In this document: piece after piece, positions 52,500 through 62,287 of the stretch | Layout of the letters: the number at the start of each line of letters is the position of its first letter | How positions within the stretch are numbered: position 1 is the first letter of the stretch | Origin: DATAZK01 sp963731205 | GTDB taxonomy: Bacteria > Actinomycetota > Actinomycetes > Frankiales > Frankiaceae | Length of the DNA stretch: 64,000 nucleotides | Direction: 5' to 3' | NCBI GenBank assembly: GCA_963731205.1 | Contig: CAVSUJ010000002.1 | Location: 186,001 to 250,000, forward strand | The notes under the pieces: generated by a model | What the model was told of the DNA's origin: nothing | Databases searched by the model: none | What the model saw: the letters and a program-made list of their open reading frames with translations, nothing else | Made by a program: the position numbers and the translations under genes

Positions 52500-54959
52500 G
52501 TGAGCGACGCAGGGGTATCGGCGTCGAGCGAGGATCACGCGCGTCCCCAGTGGGGATGGGTCACCACCCAGGCCTGGTCGCGCCGCCTCGTACGGGTGTT
52601 CAGCATCCTCAGCGTCGGCCTGCTGCTGCTCGGGATCGCCGGCTGGTGGCTGACCACCCGCGTCCTGAGCGACACGGGATTCGCCGACGTCATGGCCAAG
52701 ACCGTCCGGCAGCCGGCGGTCAGCCGCTACATCGCCGAACAGGTGACGCTCAAGCTGGCACCGACGAGCAAGGTGATCACCGCCGCCCGGCCGGTCGCCA
52801 CCACGGTCGTCGCCGAAGCGCTCGGGACGCAGGCGGTCGGCAACACCGTGCGCACGGTCGTCGCCGGTGTCCACCGGCACTTCTTCGCACTGGGCAACAA
52901 CGATGCGCAGGTCGGGCTGTCTGCCGACAACGCGGCCGCCACGCTGCGCGCGACCCTGGAAGCCATCGATCCGAACCTCGCCAGACGCGTCCCCAACGGC
53001 GTGCTCACCATCGCCACCAACATCACCCAGAACGAGTCGATCGACGTGGCGGCGCATGCCGGCCGGTTGATCCGCTGGCTCTACATCCCGGTGGGGCTGC
53101 TGGGCGCGCTGCTGATGTTCCTGTCGTTCACCAAAGCCCGGGATCCCGTTCATTCGCTGCGCTTCGGCGGCTTCGCACTGGCCATCGGCGGCGGCCTGTT
53201 CATCGGACTCGGTCTGGCCACGCCGCTGTTCGCAGCGCTCGCGGGCGACAAGGAGTCCGGACGGGGCAAGGCCGTCGCGGCCTTCGTCCACGTCCTGTTC
53301 GGCCGGCTGGAGGGGGCAGGCTGGGCGCTGGGTTTCCTGGGGCTGCTGCTCGCGTTTGCACCCGGACGTGACGGCTCCGGAGTCGCCGTGCGCTTCGGCC
53401 GGGCGCGCGTCGCCACGGCTCGCTGGTGGCGGCTGCGGCGGGCCAAGCTGAGCGTCGGCATCGTGGTGATCCTGCTCGGGGTCGGCCTGCTGACGGTGCC
53501 CAAGAAGCTCGCGGTGTATGTGGGCTTTCTGGCGGCCCTGCTCGTCGTGTACTGCGGGCTGCTGCTCGTGCTGCGCGGCACGGGAATCATCGAAACCTCA
53601 CCGGGCACGGCCCGTTTGCGGCGGCGAACGCTCGGAGCGGTCGCCGCCGGAATCGTCGTGAGCATCGCGCTGACGACGACCGCCACCGCCGCGGTCGTCC
53701 ACGTCATCAAACCGAGTTCGAAGGCCAACCCGCGCCAGGACGGCTGCAACGGATTCATCGAGCTGTGCTTCCAACCGCTGAACCAGATCGTGTGGGCCGG
53801 GAGCCACAACGCGATGTCGTCGGCGGCCTACAACTTCTTCACCGCCGAACACATCGGCAGCATCACCGAGCAGTTGGACGACGGCGCCAACGCGCTGCTG
53901 ATCGACGCCTACAACGGCTACCAGGACCACGGGCTCGTGCGTACCAACTTCACCGGCAAGGTCAACCGGCAGGAGGTCACCGACGAACTCGGCGGCGATG
54001 CCCTGCGCCAGCTCGATCGCGTCGGCGCGCTCACCGGGGCTGCCGACACCTCGGGCAAGAAGAAGGACGTCTACCTGTGTCACCTCTACTGCGAGGTCGG
54101 TGCGGTCAAAGCGACGAAGGTTTTCTCCGAGGTCAACGCCTACCTCAACACGCATCTGACCGACGTGGTGATCCTCGATGTCGAGGACTACGTGACGCCG
54201 GACGACCTCGAAAACGCCTTGAAACAGGGGCATTTGTGGGATCGCCTCTACCACCTCGATCTCTCCAAGCCGATGCCGACCCTGCTCGATCTGGTCAATC
54301 CGCCGCCGGGTCAGGACCAGGAGCAACGCCGGGTGATCGTGACGTCGGAGAACCAGGCCAACAAGGCGCCTTGGCTCGTCGGCAGCTACGACTGGATGCA
54401 GGAGACCCCGTTCACCTTCGACAGCACCGCGCAGTTCAACTGCAATCCCAACCGCGGCGCGGCCACCAACCCGATGCTGCTGGTCAATCATTGGCTACGC
54501 GCGCCCGGCCCTCCCGACCCCGTCGAGGCCGCCGCGACCAATGCCGCGGACGAGCTCACCGACCGGCTCGAACAGTGCGTGAACCAACGCCGCCGGCTGC
54601 CCAACATCCTCGCCGTCGACTTCTTCGGCATAGGCGACACGACATCCGTCTGTGACACCTTCAACGCGGCTGTGGCCACCCTCACTGGAGTGGCCGGCAC
54701 CGAAACCAGTGCAATAGAAGCGTTTCGGTTGAATCCGGCAACGACCGATGCCGCGCTGGAGCAGCTCGACAATCTCCCCAAGCTGCCGGAGATCTCCGTC
54801 GCTCAAGCCAAGAAGATGCTCGGTCCCGTCGCGAAAACGCTGGAAAAACCCACCACCACGCTGGAGATCTCCGAGCTCAAGGGCACCGACGTCACGGCCG
54901 GCCGCTTCTCCCGGCTGCACGTGCGGATCCTGCCCAGCCCGACTCCCAGCCCGAGCTGA
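52500..54959 (+). CDS. Large membrane protein with extracytoplasmic PI-PLC-like domain
   Basis: 819 residues. The N-terminal half has about seven to eight TMs (near 33-52, 183-205, 218-240, 260-285, 310-330, 335-355 and 372-395) with a long loop at 55-180. The C-terminal half (about 410-810) is a TIM barrel like bacterial PI-PLC: WAGSHNAMSSAAYNFF with the first catalytic His, LLIDAYNGYQDHG, and VYLCHLYCEVGAVK with the second His. Cys pairs suggest disulfides in an external domain. It may cleave phosphoinositide- or glycan-linked lipids. The start lies 140 bp from the divergent esterase. Confidence 0.7.
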   Translation: MSDAGVSASSEDHARPQWGWVTTQAWSRRLVRVFSILSVGLLLLGIAGWWLTTRVLSDTGFADVMAKTVRQPAVSRYIAEQVTLKLAPTSKVITAARPVATTVVAEALGTQAVGNTVRTVVAGVHRHFFALGNNDAQVGLSADNAAATLRATLEAIDPNLARRVPNGVLTIATNITQNESIDVAAHAGRLIRWLYIPVGLLGALLMFLSFTKARDPVHSLRFGGFALAIGGGLFIGLGLATPLFAALAGDKESGRGKAVAAFVHVLFGRLEGAGWALGFLGLLLAFAPGRDGSGVAVRFGRARVATARWWRLRRAKLSVGIVVILLGVGLLTVPKKLAVYVGFLAALLVVYCGLLLVLRGTGIIETSPGTARLRRRTLGAVAAGIVVSIALTTTATAAVVHVIKPSSKANPRQDGCNGFIELCFQPLNQIVWAGSHNAMSSAAYNFFTAEHIGSITEQLDDGANALLIDAYNGYQDHGLVRTNFTGKVNRQEVTDELGGDALRQLDRVGALTGAADTSGKKKDVYLCHLYCEVGAVKATKVFSEVNAYLNTHLTDVVILDVEDYVTPDDLENALKQGHLWDRLYHLDLSKPMPTLLDLVNPPPGQDQEQRRVIVTSENQANKAPWLVGSYDWMQETPFTFDSTAQFNCNPNRGAATNPMLLVNHWLRAPGPPDPVEAAATNAADELTDRLEQCVNQRRRLPNILAVDFFGIGDTTSVCDTFNAAVATLTGVAGTETSAIEAFRLNPATTDAALEQLDNLPKLPEISVAQAKKMLGPVAKTLEKPTTTLEISELKGTDVTAGRFSRLHVRILPSPTPSPS

Positions 54960-54969
54960 CGGGACGCTG

Positions 54970-55770
54970 CTACAGGCCCTGCTTGCCGAGCCAGTTCAGG
55001 CACGCGTCGGCGACCTCGCGCCAGCGGCCGTCGATGGTCAGCGAGTGGCCGCGGTCCTCGAATTCGATGAGGTCGGTGACCGCCGAGGAATGCCGGTACT
55101 GCTTGAGCGTCGACTTGGTGATCGCCTCGGGAACGGTGTGGTCCTTGCCGCCCATGATGAGCAGCAGCGGCCCGCGGGCCTCGTTGCCGGTCTCCACCTT
55201 CAGGGGAGAGTGCAGCGAGAAGTTCGCGGCGGCAGCCTCGAAGAGCGGCCTGCCCGGCGCGGCGATGGCCCACTTCTCATACAGCGCGTTGGACTCGTCC
55301 TCACTGAGCGCATTGCCGAAGCTGTAACGGAACTGCTCCGCCGTCAACGAGACGGCCTTGTGCCGGTTGGAGGGATTCTTGAACACCGGCAGCGTCGAGT
55401 GCAACGCCGAGAGCGGCAACGGGAGAACGCCTTTGATCTGCGCGGCATCGACCCCGATGGCGGCAATTCCGTAGTCCTCACCGAGCAACTTCTGCGCGAT
55501 CATCCCGCCGAAGGAGTGACCGATGAGTATCGGCTTGCTGTCCATGTGGTCGATCAGCTCGCGGTAGTGGGCCGTGACCTCCTCGACCCCGAAGTCGGCG
55601 ACGGCATCCGGGTTGGCACGCGTGGCTTCCACGGTGTCGCCGTCACCCGGCCAGCCGGGCGCCGTGCAGGCGTATCCCTTTTCGGTGAAGTACTCACTCC
55701 ACGAACTCCACGACGACGCGTGAAGCCACAGACCGTGGATGAACATGACGGGGTTTGCTGGAGCGGCCAT
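54970..55770 (-). CDS. Alpha/beta hydrolase
   Basis: 266 residues, cytoplasmic. VMFIHGLWLHASSW is the oxyanion HG motif, LIGHSFGGMIAQ carries the nucleophile Ser, LLIMGGKDHTVP the acid and IEFEDRGHSLTID the catalytic His. No signal peptide. Typical of broad-specificity esterases or lactonases with a lid domain; substrate unknown. It converges with the PI-PLC-like gene (10 bp). Confidence 0.88.
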   Translation of the reverse strand: MAAPANPVMFIHGLWLHASSWSSWSEYFTEKGYACTAPGWPGDGDTVEATRANPDAVADFGVEEVTAHYRELIDHMDSKPILIGHSFGGMIAQKLLGEDYGIAAIGVDAAQIKGVLPLPLSALHSTLPVFKNPSNRHKAVSLTAEQFRYSFGNALSEDESNALYEKWAIAAPGRPLFEAAAANFSLHSPLKVETGNEARGPLLLIMGGKDHTVPEAITKSTLKQYRHSSAVTDLIEFEDRGHSLTIDGRWREVADACLNWLGKQGL

Positions 55771-55857
55771 GCCGGTCTCCGTTCTTGGTGTGCGGGGGAT
55801 GACGGGAGACTTCGAATGCAGTGTGTCCTAAGGTGCGAACCGGGACAAGGAGGGTTC

Positions 55858-56004
55858 ATGGATCTCGGGTTGGCGGGCAGGGTCGCCGTCGTGACCGGTG
55901 CGAGCCGGGGCATCGGACTCGCCATCACCCAGGGTTTGGTGGACGCCGGCGCACGGGTCGGCGCCGATCTCGTCATCGACGGCGGCATGGTCACCACGAT
56001 CTGA
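55858..56004 (+). pseudogene. Deletion remnant of a short-chain dehydrogenase/reductase
   Basis: A 48-codon frame with an SDR N-terminus (LAGRVAVVTGASRGIGLAITQGLVDAGARVG) fused directly to an SDR C-terminus (DLVIDGGMVTTI). The whole catalytic middle of about 190 residues, including the Tyr-x-x-x-Lys site, is missing in frame. A good AAGGAGGG binding site precedes the ATG, so it may still be translated. It probably arose by internal deletion. Confidence 0.75.
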
Positions 56005-56013
56005 GCGCGGGGC

Positions 56014-58363
56014 TCAGCGGCCGTTGACCGTCTTCGCCTCACCGGCCGCCAGCCGAACAGACCCGACCACGTCACCCTGCTTGGTGCGCCAGGTGACGGT
56101 GAGCGGCGAGCCGGTGGGGTTGACGGCGGCGAGGTGTAGAGCGCCGTCGTTGCCGAAGGCGAAACCGTAGGGAGAGCTGGCGAAGATGTCAGCGCGCGGG
56201 CGGCCGAGATTGTTCAACGTCAGCAGCCAGTACAGCGTGAACGAGCGCGAGTTTCCGCCCTCGATGGGAACGCTCGGAGTGAACTTCGCGAGCGCGCCCG
56301 CAGGGTCGGCGAGCGCGTCGTCCATGAGGAACAGATCCGGCCATTCCGGCCCGCCGTCGGCCGTCGCGACCGTCGCGGAGCGCTGGGCGGCAGCGGCCGC
56401 ATCGGTGCGGTAGAGCGAGGCGAACGTGAAGGGCAACAGCTGGATCCCGATGACGTATCCCGCGCGCCCGTCGAAGAACGTCGCGAAGTCCACCTTGCCA
56501 CCCCAGAGGATGCCGACCGTGTCGTGCGCGTAGGCAGCGGGCCACAGCCGGCCGGACTCACCGAGCCAGTAGGTACGGGCGCTGTCGGCCTCGAGGGCGT
56601 ATCGACTGACTGCCGCATCGACGAGTTGCTGACGGTTGCTCACCATCCCCCATTGAGCGATCCCGGCCCACGCGTTCACCGCCTCGCTGGTGGACTCCTG
56701 GTTGTCACCGTCGGACCCGGTCGTCAATCCCGAGGCGATCGAATGGCCCTCGTAGGCGGAAAACACCCGGAACGGCGGGAAAGACGCGGCTGCCGCGCTG
56801 CCGGTCGGAGCACCCATGATGTCGTCCACGAGCAGATCGACAACCGCCCCGTAGCTGGCGACGAAGGTCGGGTCCGCCTCGGCGACGGCGGCTGCCGCAG
56901 CGATCAGATATCCGAACTGGAAATGGTGGTCGTTGTAGAAGTCGGAATTGCCGAATTCACTCGGATGGCCGACGATTCCGCCCCACACTGAGTCGTACGC
57001 GAGCCAGTGCTTGTCATCCGGTCCGCTGTAGGTGAGCCAGTCGATGACAATGGGCCGAAGCTTCGCCAGAATCGCTGACGCCGCAGTCGTGTCGCCGATC
57101 CGGCGCGCGATCTGCAGCAAGGTCGCCAGCCGTCCGAGCGCCTTCGGGCCGTAATAGGTGCCTGCCTCCTCGGAATCGGGAACGGCGAGGTCGGATGTCA
57201 GATCAGCTCGAAGGTCGGAAACATTCGATGGCGTAAGGGGAATCTGTGGTATGCCCGGCAGGAGTCCGGGCAGCGGCACCTTCAGATGAAGGGCATTCGC
57301 CTGCACCAGTGTCAGCTGTCCGCGCGAGGTGTCGTAGTGCCCGGGAACCGTCGTGATGCCGGAGCCCAGCAGCGCCTGCTGATGCGGGAGCACGGCGATG
57401 ACGCTGGACGTCGCAGCGCCCTCCCAGTACAGGTCCTGGGTCACCTCGCCGACCCCGCGGGAGAGGACAGAGGCGGTCGTCGTCACGGGGCTGCGGGCGT
57501 AGCCGGCGGCGCGCTCAGCCCAATCGCTCGGGCCACCATCCGGCACCGGCGAGAAGACGTAGGTGAGCGCGCTGCTCGACGACGCGTCGACCCCCTGGGC
57601 CGTACGCATCCAGGTCACCGGTTCAGCTGCCGCGAGCACCCACGTCTGGCCCAGCGATTGCACGACAAGCGTGTCGCTGTCGACGTTCTCGCCCGACCGC
57701 GAGGTCCTTGCCCTGCCCGTCGCTGACGCTCGTCGCCGCCGCAAGCGCGATGGGCAATGTCCCGGCAGGTGCGCGTACCGGAACGAAGGGGCTGCCCTGC
57801 GCGATGATGGTCGTCAGGGTCGTGTCAGCTCCCTGCAGGCTGAGGTCGACGGAGAAGTCCCCGTACCCGGTGACGGTGACCCCCTTCAGCGGACCGCCGA
57901 CGGTGAGGGCCGGCGCCGCCGAGGCGACGACGGAATTCTGCGATGCCGACGGCTCCGGCGCCGAGAGTTCCAGACCGTCAGCGGCCCCGGTGGCGACCAC
58001 CGGAAATGCCCAGAGTGCAGAGGTGTAGTTGCCGATGAGTGCGGAGGTCCACCACGTGTTGGTCGGTAACGCCTTGCCCTGCAGGGCCGGTCCGGCACTG
58101 GCCGGCTGAAGCGTCGGACGCTCGGCGGCGAGCACCGGCCCGAGGCTGCCGGCGCCGGTCACGGTCGGGGCGCTCTTGGCCGGCCGAGTCTGATACGCCA
58201 CGACCGGCGGCGCGGGCGGCGGCGACGGCTGCGAGGGCTTGGCGCGTGGACGTGAAGCCTGAGACTGGCCACGCGACGAAGCGCTGCACCCTGCTGCCAG
58301 CAGTGCGACGGCCAGCAGCATGCCGATCGCGGCACGCCCCGTTGTCGACCGCATGACTGTCAC
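56014..58363 (-). CDS. GH81-family endo-beta-1,3-glucanase lipoprotein (frameshifted)
   Basis: About 782 residues joined. A signal peptide with lipobox LLAAGCSAS is followed by a Pro/Ser-rich spacer (about 30-75) and the N-terminal beta-sandwich of GH81 (TNTWWTSALIGNY). The helical catalytic domain has HHFQFGYLIAAAAA and the diagnostic DNQESTSEAVNAWAG with the catalytic Glu pair. GH81 enzymes cleave beta-1,3-glucan internally. One extra base in a GGG run (minus strand, 57692-57694) breaks the frame. Either ATG 58363 or 58354 may be the start. Confidence 0.85.
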
Positions 58364-58487
58364 TATGCGTGCCGCGCGACCGGCCGCGTGGCTACTCCGC
58401 CGAACGAGGCAACCCTCAGGGCAAATGGGTGACCGTGCGTAACGAGCTGCTGGGCGTCCCGGTTCTTCTCAGTGGAGAGGAACCGCG

Positions 58488-58661
58488 ATGATGCTCATGA
58501 CCGAAACGCCCCCGCCGGTTGTCGACGACGCGCCGGCCCTGCCCATGCTCACCGCGCGCAAGACCCGCAATGTCGCGGGATCGAGCACGCTCTACACCGG
58601 ACTGCAGGCCAACCCGCGCCGCATCCGGCTCACCGCTCCCGGCAATCCGGTGCATCGCTGA
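58488..58661 (+). CDS. Hypothetical 57-residue protein upstream of the acyltransferase
   Basis: A short frame with GGAGAGG 6-8 bp before ATG 58488. It encodes a Pro-rich N-terminus then TARKTRNVAGSSTLYTGLQ and NPRRIRLTAPGNPVHR. It has no membrane helix and no family I recognise. It ends 76 bp before the WS/DGAT gene on the same strand, and the good ribosome binding site supports translation. Confidence 0.45.
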   Translation: MMLMTETPPPVVDDAPALPMLTARKTRNVAGSSTLYTGLQANPRRIRLTAPGNPVHR

Positions 58662-58737
58662 GGGACGCTTCAAGGCGGCGGCTTTCGGGGTAGTCCACAC
58701 TCATCCCGAAACGTCGGCTGCTCAACGAAGGACCCGC

Positions 58738-60192
58738 ATGCGACAGCTCACGAGTCTCGACACGCAGTTCCTGGCGATCGAAGACGGTCGTCAGGCTGGG
58801 CATGTCGGCAGCCTCGGGATCTATGACCCGAGCACGGCGCCGTTCGGCGAGTTGAACGTCGCCGTCATGATGCGGCTGCTGAACGACCGGATGCACCTGC
58901 TTCCGGTGCTGCGGTGGCGACTGCTCGAGGTGCCGCTCGGACTGGACTTCCCGTACTGGGTGGAGGACGAGCACTTCGACCTCGAGTTCCACGTGCGGGA
59001 CCTGGCGCTGCCGGCGCCCGGCAACGATCGGCAACTGGCAAGGCAGGTCGCCCGGCTGCATTCGCGACGGCTCGATCGGGCCCGGCCGCTGTGGGAGATG
59101 TACGTCATCTCCGGTCTCGAATCCGGCCACGTCGCGATCTACACGAAGATCCACCACGCTGTCATCGACGGCATCTCCGGCGGCGAGATCGTCGGCCTGC
59201 TGCTCGACCAGACGCCCGAGGTCCGTACCCCCGACGGGGCCGTCTCGACGAAGGCCGGACCGCGCTCGAGCACGGCCGGGCTGGTGGCTCGCGCGGTCCT
59301 CGGCGTGCCGCGATATCCGCTGCGGCTGCTGACATCCATCCCGCGTGCCGTGCCGAATCTCGACGAGACCGTGTTCTCGGTGATTCCAGGCGCAGCCCGG
59401 GTCGGACGCCTGCTGGGCCGCTTCGAGGGTCTGCTGCGCGGCGACGGCAACAAGGTGATCCGCCCTACCCAGGCGGCACCGCGAACGTCCTTCAACGGCA
59501 AGGTGACGGCACACCGCCGGTTCGTCTTCGGCCAGCTCCCGCTCGACCGGGTGAAGGCGTTGAAGAAAGCCCATGACGTGACGGTGAACGACGTGATCGT
59601 CTCGCTGTGCGCCGGAGCGGTACGGCAGTGGCTGATCGCGCACGACGAGCTGCCTGCCGAGCCGCTCGTCGCCCAGGTGCCGGTGTCGGTACGCACCAAG
59701 GAAGAGGCCGGCACCTACGGCAATCGGATCCTGATGCTGGCCGCCGCGTTGCACACCGAGATCTCCGATCCCGTCGAGCGATTGAAGCAGACCTCAGCCG
59801 ACCTCACGGTGATGAAGGACCGGCACAAAGCCTTGCCGGCGCAGCTGCTTTCGGACGCCAACAACTTCATCCCGCCCGCGCTCTTCAGCCGCGCGGCACG
59901 TCTCACGCTCTCGCTCGGGAGCTCCTCGGTCGGGCACCCGACGTGGAATCTCGTGGTGTCCAACGTGCCGGGCCCGCAGTTCGACCTGTACTGCGCCGGC
60001 GCGAAGCTGCTCGCCAACTACCCCGTCTCCGTCATCACCGACGGCCTCGGCCTGAACATCACGGTGATGAGCTACGCCGGCCACCTCGACGTCGGCATCC
60101 TCGCCGACCGCGAGCAGATGCCCGATCTCTGGAACCTGATCGGCTGGCTCGAGGACTCACTGGTGGAGCTCGAGAAAGTCACGTTTCCCTAG
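58738..60192 (+). CDS. WS/DGAT-family wax ester synthase / diacylglycerol acyltransferase
   Basis: 484 residues. The active-site HHxxxDG motif is HHAVIDG at about 139-145. Other family blocks are MRQLTSLDTQFLAIED at the start, VNDVIVSLCAGAVRQWL, and the late NLVVSNVPGPQFDLYCAGAKL. It esterifies fatty alcohols or diacylglycerol with acyl-CoA for storage lipid or surface wax. ATG 58738 has AAGGACC upstream. Confidence 0.93.
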   Translation: MRQLTSLDTQFLAIEDGRQAGHVGSLGIYDPSTAPFGELNVAVMMRLLNDRMHLLPVLRWRLLEVPLGLDFPYWVEDEHFDLEFHVRDLALPAPGNDRQLARQVARLHSRRLDRARPLWEMYVISGLESGHVAIYTKIHHAVIDGISGGEIVGLLLDQTPEVRTPDGAVSTKAGPRSSTAGLVARAVLGVPRYPLRLLTSIPRAVPNLDETVFSVIPGAARVGRLLGRFEGLLRGDGNKVIRPTQAAPRTSFNGKVTAHRRFVFGQLPLDRVKALKKAHDVTVNDVIVSLCAGAVRQWLIAHDELPAEPLVAQVPVSVRTKEEAGTYGNRILMLAAALHTEISDPVERLKQTSADLTVMKDRHKALPAQLLSDANNFIPPALFSRAARLTLSLGSSSVGHPTWNLVVSNVPGPQFDLYCAGAKLLANYPVSVITDGLGLNITVMSYAGHLDVGILADREQMPDLWNLIGWLEDSLVELEKVTFP

Positions 60193-60212
60193 GCTTCCTG
60201 GAACTGCTGGAG

Positions 60213-62006
60213 CTACGGCGCGTCGATCTCGATCTGCGAACTCTGGCTGGTGCCATCAGCGAACGTCGCCGTCACCGTCAGCGTGTGCGGTCCCGTCGTC
60301 AGCGTGACCACGCCACCATTTACCACCGGGCCGCCATCAACGGCGCCGGTCTCACCAGTGACAGCGCAGGGTGACGTCGCACCTGCGTCGCCCCACGAAA
60401 CGGTGAACTCGTCAGCTGTCCCCGTCGGAGTCGCGGCGAGACCACCCGGCGGCGTCTCTGTGGTCGGGTCACAGACCGGCGGCGGGGGCGGCGGCCCGGC
60501 AATCGTGACCGCAGCCGAGCCGACGGACCCGCTGGTGACCGGAGCCCCTGAGGTCGTGTAGCCGGCGGACACCGAGAACGAGTACGTGCCGGCAGCCAGA
60601 CCGCTGTAGGTGAAGCTCGTGTCGCTGAGGACCTGCGGAGCCACGCCCGTCCCGCTCAGGAAGTACGCGCTGAGCGTGCATCCCGCCGCGGCGGCCGGCG
60701 GCGTCCAGGTCACGCTGATGGTCGTCCCGTCCACTGCGGCCGCTGACACGCCCCCAGGCGCAGGCGCGCTACACACGACCGGCGGCGTGATCACCGGCGG
60801 CGTCACCGGAGGCACCACCACGGGCGGCGGGGAATGCGTCGTGACCGGTGGCTTGTGAGTCGTCACCGGCGGCTTCTTCACCTTGTGGTTCCCGCCCGAA
60901 CCCCCGCTTGACGGGATGGGCCCGATGGACGACGGGATGACGTCACCGGCGGGCGTCAACGAGAGCGACGCACCCGGCGTGAGCAACTTCAGCGGCGGGG
61001 TCACCTTGACGTTCTTCGCGGCCGAGACGACGACGGTCGCGGTGGCCGAAAGCTTGCCGACGGTCGCCTTGACGGTGGTCTTGCCCGCGGCGAGCCCGGT
61101 CACGAGACCCTTGCTGCTGACCTTCGCGATCTTCGGGTTGGCGACGGACCAGGTGGCGTCACCGAAGGCGACGGTCGGAGCAGCGTCCTGGTTGGTGAGC
61201 AGCCCACTGACGGCGAGCTGGTAGGGCGCCCCGCCCTTCTTCACGACGATGCTCGCCGGCGTGATGTGGACGCTCGCCAGCTGATGCGACGCGAGGTAGC
61301 GCTGCCCCGTCTCGGTGGTCTGCTCAGCTGCCCAGCGGTGCAGGGCGGCCATGGAGAGGTCCCCGGCCGGGATCGGGAACTGGTAGGTCACGGAGGTGAC
61401 GCCGTCCAGCGCGGGCGCGATCGTGTAGCTGGCGACGACGGGGTCTTCACTGACGATGCGCGGCTTGGGCAGGAAGGACACCTGAGACGCCTTCGTCACG
61501 AGCGACTTCGGCAGCAGCTCCTCCACCGTCACTTCGTCGGAGCGCGACGAGTAGAAGATGAGGGAACCCTGAAGCGTGGGGTGCTTGCCCCCGTAGATCG
61601 TCCAGGTGCGGCTGACGGTGACACCGGTCTGCGGGAACGCCTCGACGGGGAAAGTGAAGGCGACGCGCTTGGTCGGCTTGTCGCCCCCGGCGTTGAGCGT
61701 GACCATCGTCGCGACGAGGGCGAGGATGCAGCCGAGAGCCGTCGCGATGTACCAGGTGCGGCGGGCGTGAAGCCACGGACGGGGCTTCTTCTCCTTGTCG
61801 CCGGTTCCCCAGAAGTTCTCGTCATCGCCGTACAGCGGCGGTTCGGCGGCGACGCTCAGCTCGTCGGTGGCGGGATCCGGAATCACCTGAATGGGTGAAT
61901 CCACGGAGAGGTCGGAAATGACGACGGGATAGTCGCCGCCGCCCATTCCTTCATCCATCGTTTCCGGATGCGTCGACCGGCCAAAGCGGCGTGACGTCGT
62001 CTTCAT
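60213..62006 (-). CDS. Single-pass membrane protein with Ig-like (BIG2-type) and Fn3-like external domains
   Basis: 597 residues from ATG 62006; the frame is open further upstream. A cytoplasmic N-terminus of about 80 acidic residues precedes one TM (WYIATALGCILALVATMVTL, about 85-104). Outside are a beta-rich domain, a BIG2-like domain (ATWSVANPKIAKVSSKGLVTGLAAGKTTVKATVG), a Pro/Thr/Val-rich stalk with repeated PPVTTHKPPVTTH-type segments, and Fn3-like beta-sandwiches to the C-terminus. A cell-surface or cell-wall-contacting protein of unknown role; the cytosolic part might be regulatory. Confidence 0.75.
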   Translation of the reverse strand: MKTTSRRFGRSTHPETMDEGMGGGDYPVVISDLSVDSPIQVIPDPATDELSVAAEPPLYGDDENFWGTGDKEKKPRPWLHARRTWYIATALGCILALVATMVTLNAGGDKPTKRVAFTFPVEAFPQTGVTVSRTWTIYGGKHPTLQGSLIFYSSRSDEVTVEELLPKSLVTKASQVSFLPKPRIVSEDPVVASYTIAPALDGVTSVTYQFPIPAGDLSMAALHRWAAEQTTETGQRYLASHQLASVHITPASIVVKKGGAPYQLAVSGLLTNQDAAPTVAFGDATWSVANPKIAKVSSKGLVTGLAAGKTTVKATVGKLSATATVVVSAAKNVKVTPPLKLLTPGASLSLTPAGDVIPSSIGPIPSSGGSGGNHKVKKPPVTTHKPPVTTHSPPPVVVPPVTPPVITPPVVCSAPAPGGVSAAAVDGTTISVTWTPPAAAAGCTLSAYFLSGTGVAPQVLSDTSFTYSGLAAGTYSFSVSAGYTTSGAPVTSGSVGSAAVTIAGPPPPPPVCDPTTETPPGGLAATPTGTADEFTVSWGDAGATSPCAVTGETGAVDGGPVVNGGVVTLTTGPHTLTVTATFADGTSQSSQIEIDAP

Positions 62007-62287
62007 GCCTGAACACCCGCCCGAGAACATTCCGGAGAACGCAGGGCACCGGAATGGTGTCCTGCCTGCTGAATCGCAGCAGAAAGCGCGCTTCGACGGG
62101 CCGATTTGGGCATCCGTTGTGATGCGCACAATCTCTGCGAAATGCCGTGTGAACCTGCCCGACCGATGGCGCGCGGCGATGCCGGAGGACGGCGTACTTC
62201 TCCGGATCGCCGAAAAACGTTGCAAGGACAGGGCAACGACACCCGCGAAGAGTACTGGCGCCAGGCGGGCGCGCGCGAGGGCGTGTT

